Shown: positions 26,487-35,489 of the stretch, piece after piece | Position numbering within the stretch: the stretch's first letter is position 1 | Layout of the letters: every line of letters starts with the position of its first letter | Origin: Anaerolineaceae bacterium | Lineage (GTDB): Bacteria; Chloroflexota; Anaerolineae; Anaerolineales; UBA11657 | Assembly: GCA_003569365.1 (NCBI GenBank) | Contig: BGOS01000003.1 | Span: forward strand, 1-64,000 | Reading direction: 5' to 3' | Length of the DNA: 64,000 nucleotides | Position numbers and translations under genes: made by a program | Notes under the pieces: generated by a model | Told to the model about the DNA's origin: nothing | The model's database searches: none | What the model saw: the letters and a program-made list of their open reading frames with translations, nothing else

Positions 26487-27146
26487 GTGTCTGCGCCCGG
26501 CCAAGTTAATTTGCTGCTGGCTTCGCAGTCGCCGCGCCGGCAGGAGCTGTTGCGCCTGATTGGCCTGCCATTTGCGGTAAAACCGGTTGTGATTGATGAA
26601 AGTGTGCGGGCGGGCGAACCGCCGCTGGCTTACGCGCAGCGGTTGGCGCGGGAGAAGGCGCACTTGGCTTTGGAACTAAATCCCGGGACGGTTGTAATTG
26701 CTGCGGACACTGTGGTGGTGGATGGCGGCGAAGCGCTGGGCAAGCCGCTGGATGCGCAGGCGGCTGCGCATATGCTGCGCCGCCTGCAGCGCGCACCGCA
26801 TAGTGTGCTGTCTGCGCTGGTGGTTGCTGGCGGCAACGGCGCTGCGCCGCTGCCGGAGCACTGCAGCACAGATGTTGTGTTGCGCAGTTTTACGGAGCCC
26901 GAGCTGCAGCGTTACATCGCGTCAGGCGATCCGATGGATAAAGCCGGTGCCTACGCCATTCAAAACGCCGAGTTCCGGCCGGCTTCCAATCTAGGCGGCT
27001 GTTTGGCGAATGTGATCGGGCTGCCGTTGTGCCACCTGACGCGGGCGCTGCGCCAAGCGGGTGTGGCTGTTGCTGTGGATGTTCCGCGCGCCTGCCAGGC
27101 GCACCTGCAATACTCTTGCCCCGTTCACCAAGACATACTTTTCTAG
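26487..27146 (+). CDS. maf: Maf-family nucleoside triphosphate pyrophosphatase
   Basis: From GTG 26487, 219 aa. Contains LLLASQSPRRQELLRLIGL, VIAADTVVV and DKAGAYAIQNAEFRPA, though the usual G-AGAY-IQG ends in QNA here. Maf proteins hydrolyse dTTP, UTP or modified NTPs. The last 30 bases overlap the proposed start of the PBP gene, suggesting coupling. Confidence 0.93.
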   Translation: MSAPGQVNLLLASQSPRRQELLRLIGLPFAVKPVVIDESVRAGEPPLAYAQRLAREKAHLALELNPGTVVIAADTVVVDGGEALGKPLDAQAAAHMLRRLQRAPHSVLSALVVAGGNGAAPLPEHCSTDVVLRSFTEPELQRYIASGDPMDKAGAYAIQNAEFRPASNLGGCLANVIGLPLCHLTRALRQAGVAVAVDVPRACQAHLQYSCPVHQDILF

Positions 27147-29572
27147 GCCGGCTGCCGGGTGTGGCGGGGTTGCTGCTGTGCGCGGCATGCGCTGGTGCAG
27201 CTGTGCCTGCGCCACTGGTGGCCGGGCAGCCGGGCAGCGAACAAGCCACGCTGCCGGCTCCTGCATTTGCCACCGCGCCGCCGCCCGATGCCGAAGGCAC
27301 GGCAGCTGCATTTTTGGATGCGTGGCAAAAAGGCGACTACGCCGGCATGCACACACTGCTGGCGCCGCAGTCAGCAGCGCTGCTGGGCGCAGCGGAGTTT
27401 GCGCAGCGTTACCGCGATGCGCTGGATGGCGGCGGCATTGTAAGCGTGGAGGCCACGGTGCTCGCTGCCCTGCAGCAGGCAGCGCAGGCTGAGGTGCAGT
27501 TCAAGGTGGATCTGAAGACCGGTTTGGTGGGCAGCGTATCGCGCCAGATAACCATGAAGCTGGAATTTGCGGACAGCCGCTGGGGCATTGTGTGGGATGA
27601 CGGCTTGATCCTGCCGGAGTTGAAAGACGGCGGTAATTTGATGATGGAGTACTTGACCCCCGCACGCGGAAACATTTATGACCGCAACGGCCTGGCATTT
27701 GCAGCGCAAACGGATGCGGTTGCGATTGGCGTTGTGGCGGGTGAAATTGTGCCAGAGCAGGAGGGCCAGCTGCTCGGTGAGTTGTCACGCCTGCTCAATG
27801 TGCACCCGGAGGCCCTGCGCAGCCGCTACGCCGATGCCGGGCCGGATTGGTATGTGGCCTTGGGTGAAGCGTCCATCGAGCAGGTTAGCAGCCGCTTTGC
27901 TGTGCTGAATAATATCTCCGGCCTGCGGCTGAACCAGTATCAGACGCGCTATTACATGGGCGGTGTAGCTGGAGCGCCGCACGCGGTGGGTTATGTTGCG
28001 CCGATTCCGGCAGCGGAGGTGGCGGCGTATCAGGCTGAGGGCTACTCGCCAGATGCTTTTGTGGGCGCGCAAGGGCTGGAGCGATGGGGCGAGAAGCAGC
28101 TGGCCGGCGAGCGCGGTGGCACACTCTGGGTGCGTGCGCCCAGCGGTGCCTTAAACATCAAGCTGGCCGAAAAGCGTGCCGGCCCGGCGCTAGCCATTAC
28201 CACCACGCTGGACCGCAAGCTGCAGCGCGAGGTGCAGGCTGCGCTGCAGGGCATGACGGGCGCTGCAGTTGTCGTCAACTTCACCACCGGGGAAGTGCTG
28301 GCCATGGCTTCGTCGCCGGCCTTTGACCCAAACTTGTTTGATCCTTCCAACTACAACATCTCACAGTTGTCGCTGACGCTCAATGATCCGCTGCGCCCGC
28401 TCATCAACCGCGTAACGCAAGGGCAGTACCCGCCGGGCTCAGCCTTCAAGGTGGTCACGCTGTCGGCTGCACTTGAGTCCAAGTTGTTTGTGAAAGACCA
28501 GACCTACTACTGCGGCTATGAGTGGACGGAGCTCGGCGCAGACTTCGTGAAGTATGACTGGACTTACGAGAAGCAGGTTCCGGAAAGCGGCACGCTGAAC
28601 ATGGTGGGTGCGCTGCGCCGTTCATGCAACCCATGGTTTTATCATATGGGGTTCAGCCTGCACCGCTGGGCGGATTATTACCTGCCGGACATGGCGCGCA
28701 GTTTTGGCTTTGGCCCACCCACCGGAATTGTGGGGCTGACGCAGGCTGCTAATGAGGAAGTGGGTGGCGTGGTGCCGAGCGCAGACTGGGCTGCGCAGAG
28801 CAATACTGATTGGACGATTGGCGACAGTGTAAACATGGCCATTGGGCAGGGAGACCTGACGGTAACTCCGCTGCAGCTTGTGATGGCGTATAGCGCGCTT
28901 GCAAACGGCGGCCAGTTGCTGCGGCCGCAGCTGGTGCTGCAAATGGCGGCACCCGGCGCTGCGCCCGCATACAAGCTTGAGCCGCAGACTGTGGGCGCGC
29001 TGCCCATTTCTGCGGAAACGCTGGCCACAGTGCGGCAGGGGCTGTGGGAGGTTGTGCATGAACCAGCCGGAACTGCTTTCGATCGGTTCAAGAATTTAAA
29101 GATTCCGGTGTACGGTAAAACCGGAACGGCGGAAGACCGGCCGCGCCGGCCGCACGCATGGTTTGCCGGTTACTCGGATGCCAAGCAGGCCGGCAAGCCG
29201 GACATTGCTGCGGTGGTTGTGCTCGAAAACAAAGGCGAGGGGTCAGAGTGGGCGGCGCCCGTCTTCCGGCGCATTATCGAAACATATTTTTACGGCGAGC
29301 CAAAGAGTCTTTTTCACTGGGAGTCGGAGTTTGGTTTGACGGCGGTGCCTTCGCCTTTCCCCACCTTTGTGCCTTTCACGTACGTGGTGCAAGCCGGTGA
29401 CAGCCTGGCCAGCATTGCGTACCAGAATAAAGTAACGATGGACGAGCTGATGCTGGTCAATCAACTTGCAAACCCCAATGCGCTTAAGGAAGGGCAGACG
29501 ATCATCATTGCGCGCGGCGGACTGTCAGACATCACGCTTACGCCAGAATTTAACTTGACGCCGACACCGTAG
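27116..29572 (+). CDS. Class B penicillin-binding protein with NTF2-like N-terminus and C-terminal LysM
   Basis: I choose TTG 27116 because it gives a lipoprotein signal: a basic start (RSPRHTFLGR), then VAGLLLCAAC. GTG 27161 is the alternative. Residues 45-145 match the NTF2-like MecA_N domain. Then come the dimerisation domain (YLTPARGNIYDRNG) and the transpeptidase with S-x-x-K in YPPGSAFKVV, S-x-N in RRSCNPWF and KTG in VYGKTGTAED. A LysM module (YVVQAGDSLASIAYQNKV) and a TPTP tail end the protein. It should cross-link peptidoglycan (PBP2-like). A terminator follows. Confidence 0.93.
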   Translation: MPRSPRHTFLGRLPGVAGLLLCAACAGAAVPAPLVAGQPGSEQATLPAPAFATAPPPDAEGTAAAFLDAWQKGDYAGMHTLLAPQSAALLGAAEFAQRYRDALDGGGIVSVEATVLAALQQAAQAEVQFKVDLKTGLVGSVSRQITMKLEFADSRWGIVWDDGLILPELKDGGNLMMEYLTPARGNIYDRNGLAFAAQTDAVAIGVVAGEIVPEQEGQLLGELSRLLNVHPEALRSRYADAGPDWYVALGEASIEQVSSRFAVLNNISGLRLNQYQTRYYMGGVAGAPHAVGYVAPIPAAEVAAYQAEGYSPDAFVGAQGLERWGEKQLAGERGGTLWVRAPSGALNIKLAEKRAGPALAITTTLDRKLQREVQAALQGMTGAAVVVNFTTGEVLAMASSPAFDPNLFDPSNYNISQLSLTLNDPLRPLINRVTQGQYPPGSAFKVVTLSAALESKLFVKDQTYYCGYEWTELGADFVKYDWTYEKQVPESGTLNMVGALRRSCNPWFYHMGFSLHRWADYYLPDMARSFGFGPPTGIVGLTQAANEEVGGVVPSADWAAQSNTDWTIGDSVNMAIGQGDLTVTPLQLVMAYSALANGGQLLRPQLVLQMAAPGAAPAYKLEPQTVGALPISAETLATVRQGLWEVVHEPAGTAFDRFKNLKIPVYGKTGTAEDRPRRPHAWFAGYSDAKQAGKPDIAAVVVLENKGEGSEWAAPVFRRIIETYFYGEPKSLFHWESEFGLTAVPSPFPTFVPFTYVVQAGDSLASIAYQNKVTMDELMLVNQLANPNALKEGQTIIIARGGLSDITLTPEFNLTPTP

Positions 29573-29600
29573 CCGGTGCGTCAGGTCCGTTAAACAAAAC

Positions 29601-29629
29601 CGGCGGAGCCAAGCGCTCCGCCGTTTTTT
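29601..29629 (+). terminator. Intrinsic terminator after the PBP gene
   Basis: CGGCGGAGC, five-base loop, GCTCCGCCG, then six T. About 30 bases after the stop codon. Confidence 0.92.
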
Positions 29630-29660
29630 ATTTGGGGTGGCCGCGCTGCGGCCGATGGCA

Positions 29661-29906
29661 CTAGGCCTTTTTATTAGCAGTCGTGTTTTCGAGCTCCGGC
29701 TCGTCTTCAGCGTCATCTTCCCAACTGATGATCCAGATGCACAGGCCGGCCACCGCAACGGTGGCGATGATCAGCGCAGCCCATTGGCCCGGCAGCAAGC
29801 CCACATCGCGCGCTTCGTAAGAGATGATGGCCACCATGCCCAGCCCCAGCGCCAGCCATGCCGAGAGGCGCGGATTGTCTTTTGCCCAAGTGATGATGCC
29901 TGCCAT
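29661..29906 (-). CDS. Small two-TM membrane protein (81 aa)
   Basis: ATG 29906 has GGAGA about eight bases upstream. Two membrane helices (LSAWLALGLGMVAIISYE and WAALIIATVAVAGLCIWIIS) are followed by an acidic tail (DDAEDEPELENTT). No family recognised. It follows coaE on the same strand by 31 bases. Confidence 0.75.
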   Translation of the reverse strand: MAGIITWAKDNPRLSAWLALGLGMVAIISYEARDVGLLPGQWAALIIATVAVAGLCIWIISWEDDAEDEPELENTTANKKA

Positions 29907-29937
29907 GCTTTTGTCTCCTGTTATTTTGGCGCCGGGT

Positions 29938-30573
29938 TTAGCCGTGGCCGCTGCCGGCAGCTGTCAACGCCGGAATTTTACTCCATGCAGCTTGCACCTG
30001 TGCTTCGAGCGCGGCTAATGTGCCGGTGTTGTTCAGCACCACATTTGCCTGCGCAACCTTTTGGGCTTGCGGGGATTGCGCTGCCATGCGCGTCTCCGCC
30101 TGGGCAGGGCTCAGCGGCCGGCTGGCCTGCAGGCGCGCCCGCTGGTCTGCCGGGCTGCTGGTAACCACCCAAATCGCGCTGCACTGCGCAGCCAGCGGGC
30201 TCTCCAGCAGTTTGATGGCTTCGATCACCACCACCGGTTCGGTGGCAGCTGCTATCTGCAGCTCAACTTGATGGCGCACAATCGGGAGCACGATGGCTTC
30301 CAATTGCTGCAGGCGGGCTGCGTCTGCGAAGACGACATCGCCTAGTTTTGCGCGGTCGACGCCGCCGTCCGGTTTGATGAACTCGGCACCGAATGCAGCT
30401 TGCACGGCGGCAGCTGCCGGCCCGCCGGCAGCGAGTGCGGAGTGCACAACTGCATCCGCGTCGATGCCCAGCGCACCGCGCGTGCGCAGCATGCTCAACA
30501 CCGCGCTTTTACCAGTTGCAATGTTGCCGGTGAGCCCGATGACGTATTTGCCGCGCTCGCCGGCTGCGGTCAT
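29938..30573 (-). CDS. coaE: Dephospho-CoA kinase
   Basis: 211 aa from ATG 30573, which overlaps the preceding stop codon (ATGA). The P-loop is GLTGNIATGKSAVL, followed by GIDADAVVHSAL, VEAIKLLE-like IEAIKLLESPLA and the lid RARLQASRPLSPAQAETRM. Catalyses the last step of CoA synthesis. Longer frames upstream are only a shadow of the neighbouring gene. Confidence 0.94.
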   Translation of the reverse strand: MTAAGERGKYVIGLTGNIATGKSAVLSMLRTRGALGIDADAVVHSALAAGGPAAAAVQAAFGAEFIKPDGGVDRAKLGDVVFADAARLQQLEAIVLPIVRHQVELQIAAATEPVVVIEAIKLLESPLAAQCSAIWVVTSSPADQRARLQASRPLSPAQAETRMAAQSPQAQKVAQANVVLNNTGTLAALEAQVQAAWSKIPALTAAGSGHG

Positions 30574-33122
30574 GGGCGTTGGGCGGCAAAGATGCGCGGG
30601 CCGGCAGCAAACAGCAGTTGCCGGCCCGCACCAAGGCCGAAGGCCGTCAGGTTTTGGTTGGGTTCCAGCTGCGGCCGGATCTCGCGCTGCACAGCGAGGC
30701 TTGGGCTGGCCTGAATCGCGCCGGCCAGGCCGGTATCCACAAAGTAAAACGCAGCTTCGGGTGGCGGGAAAAATAGAATTGCCGCCGGGCCCACCAGGTC
30801 CGTGAGCTGCGGGCCGGATGCATGGCCGGGCCGGTCGTCTTGAAAGCGCGCCTGAGTACAGATGGGATCGTTTGATGCAGTTTGCCGGATGCAGTGGGTT
30901 AGGCGCCCGTCGCGGTGCAGCAGGAAGATATCGCCCTGCGCAAGGGTGAAGTCCACAACGTCTTGCAGTGCGATGGGCTGCGCGCCAAAAAGCGGGAGCG
31001 GCGGCTGCTTTGCGGGGTCTTCGGCAGCGCCGGTGGCGCCCATGTGGCTGACATCGTTGTAGATCCAAATTTGCCCGCCGGTTGCGTCCAGGATGTAGAG
31101 CCGGTTGGAAAACAATGCGAATGCGCCGGGCGCGCTCCAGCCCGTTTCCGGCGGTGCGAGCGGCAGTATGTGGGCGGGCGTGTTGTCACCGGGGCAGATA
31201 AGTAGTTTGCCGGTGGGGTCGAGTGCGGCAATCGCTTCTTTGTTGAGGAAGTTCGGATTTTCAAGGAGTGCCATGTCCACCAGCGTGGTTACAGCAACGT
31301 CATTGATGCTGCCGGCGCTGCATTTGAAGCCTTCGTCCAGCTGGTAACCGCCCGCAGTTTGCACGGCGCGGTAGATACTGTTGGTTTGCGCATCCAATGC
31401 GTAAAGCGGCGAGCCCAGCGCCAGCAGATGCGTGATGCGCCCCTGCTCTGGAAAACCGCGCGGCGTAATGTCGGTTACGGGCAGGCGCGCCACTTTGCTC
31501 AGCTGGTCCAGTTTCGCGCGCGCTTCTGTGCGCAGTTGGGCCGCCTCGGCGTCGCCGGGGCGCAGCAGATCAGCCTGGTCCAGCTGCTCCAGCGCCGTCT
31601 TCCAGGATGGCGCTGCCGTAAAAGCATCCGCGGCAGTCCGCGCTTGGGCCGCTGCAAACTGCGCACCATCCATGTAGGTGCGGAACTGGCGCGTGATGCC
31701 CAGTTGAATGTAGATGGTGGTGGTGAGCAGCACAATCAGCGCCGGCGTGGCAATTGCAATTGCAGCCAGTGTTGACTGGCTTACGCTGAACTCCGGTTCG
31801 CTGTCTTGTTCGGGCAGCATGCGGCCGGCCAGGCGGCGGCTGGCGCCACCCACGGATGTGCCGAGCGACTTCAGGCCGCGGTCGAATTGGTCCCGCGCCG
31901 CGGCCAGTGGCAGGTTTGCAAACCATTGTGTGGCCGCGCGCAGCCATGCAGCAGCGTACTCGGCCACTCGCGGGCGCTGGGGAAGAAGTTCGTCATCATC
32001 GTCATCATCTATTTGATCGTCTGCGCCACCATAGTCGCGCGTGTACTCTGCGACCGTCGGTATGCCAGCGTCGCGCAGCGCTGCTGTTTTTTCTGCTTCA
32101 GCCCATTGCGGCAGTGGATCGGGGCCGGCGGGTGTGGCAGGTCCATATTCTGCTTCGTCGGCATCCGCTGCGTCGCGTGCATGCGCGTCGGCTTGCGTGG
32201 CTGCGGGCAGCCCATCACCCAGCACGTTGGCCAAAGCCGCCGGCACCGGGTCACTTACACCAGCCGGCTGCTGGTTGCGCATCCGGTCCAGCAATTCGGC
32301 AAGTGTTTCGCCAATGTTAGCCGGGGCGGCGGGCTTGGTGGCGGACGCGGGTTGCACAGCAGCGAGCGGCAGCGCCCCCGCGCTTTGCAGATTTATTTCA
32401 GACAACATCGCTTCGGGCGCGGTCTGCAGCAATTCAATCGCATCTGTCAGGCGCCCAAATTGTTCTGCGCCGGCATAGCAACCCACAAGCGCCGTGGTAT
32501 TTTCGCGCGCAAGATTATTCAGGCGCGCCAGAATGCTGCCAACTTCCTCGCCGGCCATGGCGCGCAGGATTGGCAGGCGCCAGCCGCTGGGTGCTGCGCG
32601 GCAGAGCAGCACCAAATCCCCCGCAGCAAGTTTGGTGTGAAAGTAGTGCAGCTCTGCGCCGCTGGCCAGGCCCAATGGCTGCAGGCTGCGGCCGGGCTCC
32701 GGGAACCGTTCCACATTGTCACTGTGCAGCACAAAGCTCTGCCCGGCGCCAGACTGGATGATGAAGAACTCATCGTCGCGCAGCACACTGCAAGTGATGC
32801 TGCCGTTGAGTGCCGCAGCCGCATCCTCGCCCTGCAGGCGGATCAGCTCCACATTCACAGCTTCTACAGCTGTGCGCGCTGCGGCCGTGACGGAGCCGCT
32901 CGTGCCAAAGAACTGATCATGCGCAACCATCAGGTACGGCGCGGGATCCGGGCCCGCCTTGCCGGTAGCGGTGCCAAGGTCGAGGCGCACGGTAAGCAGA
33001 TCGCGGGTGCGGCCGCGGGCTGCGCGCTTGGGTGCTTGGGCCACCAAAAAGTTTGGCGGCTGCGCGGGGTCAAAGCCGCCGTCGCGCCAGCTCAGGAACC
33101 CAACTTCGAGCGTTTCAGTCAT
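30570..33122 (-). CDS. Large protein: PP2C-like N-terminus, TM helix, beta-propeller C-terminus (850 aa)
   Basis: From ATG 33122 (MTETLEVGFLSWRDGG). Residues 1-230 have an order reminiscent of PP2C-type phosphatase folds (LMVAHDQFFGTSGSVTAAA, FFIIQSGAGQSFVL, GDLVLLCRAAPSGW), but the metal-binding Asp motifs are not clear. Residues 260-420 are acidic and disordered (DDQIDDDDDDELLPQ). One membrane segment follows (LAAIAIATPALIVLLTTTIY). Residues 540-850 hold propeller-like blades (LALGSPLYALDAQTNSIYR, ALFSNRLYILDATGGQIWIY). It may sense or relay signals across the membrane. Coupled to coaE. Confidence 0.7.
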   Translation of the reverse strand: MTETLEVGFLSWRDGGFDPAQPPNFLVAQAPKRAARGRTRDLLTVRLDLGTATGKAGPDPAPYLMVAHDQFFGTSGSVTAAARTAVEAVNVELIRLQGEDAAAALNGSITCSVLRDDEFFIIQSGAGQSFVLHSDNVERFPEPGRSLQPLGLASGAELHYFHTKLAAGDLVLLCRAAPSGWRLPILRAMAGEEVGSILARLNNLARENTTALVGCYAGAEQFGRLTDAIELLQTAPEAMLSEINLQSAGALPLAAVQPASATKPAAPANIGETLAELLDRMRNQQPAGVSDPVPAALANVLGDGLPAATQADAHARDAADADEAEYGPATPAGPDPLPQWAEAEKTAALRDAGIPTVAEYTRDYGGADDQIDDDDDDELLPQRPRVAEYAAAWLRAATQWFANLPLAAARDQFDRGLKSLGTSVGGASRRLAGRMLPEQDSEPEFSVSQSTLAAIAIATPALIVLLTTTIYIQLGITRQFRTYMDGAQFAAAQARTAADAFTAAPSWKTALEQLDQADLLRPGDAEAAQLRTEARAKLDQLSKVARLPVTDITPRGFPEQGRITHLLALGSPLYALDAQTNSIYRAVQTAGGYQLDEGFKCSAGSINDVAVTTLVDMALLENPNFLNKEAIAALDPTGKLLICPGDNTPAHILPLAPPETGWSAPGAFALFSNRLYILDATGGQIWIYNDVSHMGATGAAEDPAKQPPLPLFGAQPIALQDVVDFTLAQGDIFLLHRDGRLTHCIRQTASNDPICTQARFQDDRPGHASGPQLTDLVGPAAILFFPPPEAAFYFVDTGLAGAIQASPSLAVQREIRPQLEPNQNLTAFGLGAGRQLLFAAGPRIFAAQRP

Positions 33123-33246
33123 GCTGTTGGGCGCTGCCGGATTGCGGGCGGACCGCATGCGCAGCGCAGTGCGGTTTGATGAACGCGCGCGGTGCGGCGG
33201 TGCGGAGGCAGGCTGTGGGCCACGCTGGTAGGGGCAGCGGGTGCAA

Positions 33247-34032
33247 TCAAGTGCCTATGAATTTTGGCTTGCGTTTTTGGAGGAAGGCGCTGACGCCTTC
33301 GGCGAAATCCGGGCTGCGGCCGGCAGCATCTTGCAAGTGCGCTTCATACTCCAGGGTGTCCGCAAAGGTGGCCTGCTGCGCATGCTTTAGCGCGCGCTTG
33401 GTGAGCCCCAGCGCGAGCGCCGGGCCGGCAGCCAGGCGCACTGCCAGCGTGTGGGCAGCCGCTGCCAGTTCCGCTGCGGGCAGCACCTTGCTCACCAAAC
33501 CCAGGCGCTCAGCAGTCTGTGCATCCATGCGGTCATTGGTGAACAACATTTCCGCGGCATGCGCGGGCCCAATCAAGCGCGGCAGCCAATAGCTGGCACC
33601 GCAGTCGGGCACGAGGCCAATGCCAATGAAGCCAGCGCGAAAGCTGGCAGTTTGCGCGGCGAGGCGTAAATCGCAACTGAGCGCAAGCGCCAGGCCAGCC
33701 CCAACACAGGCGCCGTTAATCGCGGCCACCACCGGCTTTTCAAGTGCTTCGATCGCGAGCAAGAGCGGGATGTGGGCTGCCTGCATGTGATCGCGCAGCG
33801 AAAATGAGGTGCCGGGCGCGTTAGCAGTGAGGTCTTGCCCGGCGCAGAAGCCGCTGCCCGCGCCCGTAAGCACAACGCAGCGCACCGATGCGCTGCGGGC
33901 GGCGGATTTGAAGGCCCCGTGCAGGGCGGTCATGAGTTCGTCCGTGAGGGCATTCAGCCGGTCGGGCCGGTTAAGCGTAACGGTCAGCACGCCTTCGCTC
34001 TCGGCCGCCAGCAATATTTTGTAGTCACTCAT
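33247..34032 (-). CDS. Enoyl-CoA hydratase/isomerase family protein
   Basis: 261 aa of the crotonase fold: VTLNRPDRLNALTDEL, the oxyanion-hole segment GAGSGFCAGQDL, VAAINGACVGAGLALALSCDLR and GLVPDCGASYWLPR. The Asp in VPDCG matches PaaG/PaaB-like 1,2-epoxyphenylacetyl-CoA isomerases more than classic hydratases, which have Glu. A role in acyl-CoA degradation is likely. Divergent from the SelW-like gene. Confidence 0.9.
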   Translation of the reverse strand: MSDYKILLAAESEGVLTVTLNRPDRLNALTDELMTALHGAFKSAARSASVRCVVLTGAGSGFCAGQDLTANAPGTSFSLRDHMQAAHIPLLLAIEALEKPVVAAINGACVGAGLALALSCDLRLAAQTASFRAGFIGIGLVPDCGASYWLPRLIGPAHAAEMLFTNDRMDAQTAERLGLVSKVLPAAELAAAAHTLAVRLAAGPALALGLTKRALKHAQQATFADTLEYEAHLQDAAGRSPDFAEGVSAFLQKRKPKFIGT

Positions 34033-34114
34033 CAGCGTTGCGGATGTTCACTGGTTTCAGCGGAACGCGTTAATGTTAGCACAATCGCCTCGTTTTTACG
34101 GGGCGGTTTACTGC

Positions 34115-34120
34115 TATACT
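34115..34120 (+). promoter_or_regulatory. -10 box (TATACT) before the SelW-like gene
   Basis: TATACT lies 16 bases before ATG 34137, with GGAG in between as a possible ribosome site. No good -35 element seen. Confidence 0.45.
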
Positions 34121-34136
34121 GCGCGTGGAGACGATC

Positions 34137-34382
34137 ATGAAGCATAACATCGAAATAAGCTACTGTACTTCTTGAGGCTTCACAAAACGAGCCACCGGTC
34201 TGGTGGTTGAAATTTTGGCGGAGTTTGAGGCGCAAATGGAAGTTGTGCGCTTGCTGCCCACAACAGGCGGCGTTTACGAGGTTACCTTGGACGGCAGTCT
34301 GGTCTACTCCAAGCTGGCTACCGGCCGGCACGCGGAGCCGGGCGAGGTGCTGGGGTTGCTGCGCGAGAAACTACAGCTTTAG
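34137..34382 (+). CDS. SelW/Rdx-family selenoprotein candidate (in-frame UGA)
   Basis: Reading through TGA 34173-34175 gives 81 residues: MKHNIEISYCTS, U, GFTKRATGLVVEILAEF, then LLPTTGGVYEVTLDGSLVYS and LREKLQL, ending at TAG 34380. This is the full Rdx thioredoxin-like fold (SelW/SelT/SelH), and the UGA falls exactly at the second redox position of the C-x-x-C motif, giving C-x-x-U. A hairpin with a GGUCU apical loop follows the UGA. Bacterial SelW-like proteins are small redox proteins that usually have Cys here. The alternative is a nonsense mutation, but the position and the hairpin argue against chance. No sel genes are in this window. Confidence 0.75.
34173..34208 (+). promoter_or_regulatory. 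Candidate bacterial SECIS element
   Basis: After UGA 34173-34175, bases 34190-34196 pair with 34202-34208 (seven pairs including one G-U), leaving the apical loop GGTCT (34197-34201). From memory, the E. coli fdhF SECIS apical loop contains the same GGUCU, with its guanine 18 nt after the UGA; here it is 21 nt. Confidence 0.65.
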
Positions 34383-34457
34383 GGCCGTGCGGTCGCGCAC
34401 GTTAGCGTTGGGCTGGCCGCTGCCGGCAGCCCAGTTTAAACCAATCAGGGGACAACC

Positions 34458-35444
34458 ATGACAAGAAGGCCGCGGGTGTTTTCGGGCGCGCGCCCAACCG
34501 GGCGTCAGCATCTGGGCAACTTTCTCGGCGCCATCAAGAATTATGTGGCGCTGCAGGCCGACCATGATTGCGTGTATTGCATTGTGGATCTGCATGCCAT
34601 GACCACGCTCGAAGACTTGCACTTGCTGCGGGCGCATACGGCGGAGATGGCGCTTGACTGGCTGGCAGCCGGCATGCGCCCCGCGGACTCGATCATGTTC
34701 GTGCAAAGCCATGTGCCGCAGCATGCGGAGCTGCACACAATCCTGAGTATGTTTACCCCGCTCGGCAAGCTCACCGATCTTCCGCACTTCAAGGAAAAGG
34801 TGCGCCTGCATCCGCACAATGTGAATTATGGACTGGTGGGTTATCCGATTTTGATGACGGCTGACATCGTACTTTACAAGACCAACCTCGTGCCGGTTGG
34901 TATTGACCAGGAATCCCACATTGAATTTTGCCGGGAAGTGGTGCGCACATTTAACCACCGCACTGGCGGCAGCGTGCTGGTTGAGCCGCAGATGAAGAAC
35001 ACTGAGTATCCGAAGGTGCTGGGTACGGACGGGCAGCGCAAGATGTCCAAAAGCGAGAACAACCAGATTGAGCTGGCGCTGACGGCGGCGGAAACTGTGA
35101 AGGTGGTGCGTGGCATGGTGACCGACCCGGCGCGGGTGCGGCGCACGGACGCCGGCAACCCGGATGTGTGCAATGTATTCACCCTGCACAAAACATTTTC
35201 TGCGCCGGATGCGGTGCAGGAGATTAATGCCGGCTGCCGCAGTGCGGCGATTGGGTGCGTGGAGTGCAAGCTAAAGCTGGCGGAGAACATGAACAGCGGG
35301 CTGGCTGAGCTGCGCGAACGGCGGGCGGCGTTGGCGGCGCGGCCGGATGATGTTTGGGATGTGTTGCGCGATGGCGCGCAGCGCGCCCGCGCGCTGGCCA
35401 CAACGACTATGGACGAGGTGCGCGCCGCTATCGGGCTGCCCTGA
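34458..35444 (+). CDS. trpS: Tryptophanyl-tRNA synthetase
   Basis: 328 aa class I synthetase. The HIGH-type motif is PTGRQHLGNFLGA and the KMSKS loop is QRKMSKSENN; GYPILMTADIVLYKTNLVPV and GIDQESHIE are typical TrpRS segments. Charges tRNA-Trp in the cytoplasm. Complete and of normal length. It may be read from its own promoter or from the SelW-like gene 75 bases upstream. Confidence 0.97.
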   Translation: MTRRPRVFSGARPTGRQHLGNFLGAIKNYVALQADHDCVYCIVDLHAMTTLEDLHLLRAHTAEMALDWLAAGMRPADSIMFVQSHVPQHAELHTILSMFTPLGKLTDLPHFKEKVRLHPHNVNYGLVGYPILMTADIVLYKTNLVPVGIDQESHIEFCREVVRTFNHRTGGSVLVEPQMKNTEYPKVLGTDGQRKMSKSENNQIELALTAAETVKVVRGMVTDPARVRRTDAGNPDVCNVFTLHKTFSAPDAVQEINAGCRSAAIGCVECKLKLAENMNSGLAELRERRAALAARPDDVWDVLRDGAQRARALATTTMDEVRAAIGLP

Positions 35445-35489
35445 GGCTCGGGTTGCGGCAGCGCGGGCTGGCTAAATTACGGTAGCGCC

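Noticed and set aside
30573-31068. N-terminal extension of coaE to 31068
   Set aside because: It lies wholly inside the neighbouring gene in another frame. The P-loop starts just after ATG 30573, which has the ATGA overlap.
34032-34331. Minus-strand 99-codon frame opposite the SelW-like gene
   Set aside because: No domain or SD, and the plus strand encodes a full Rdx fold when UGA is read through.
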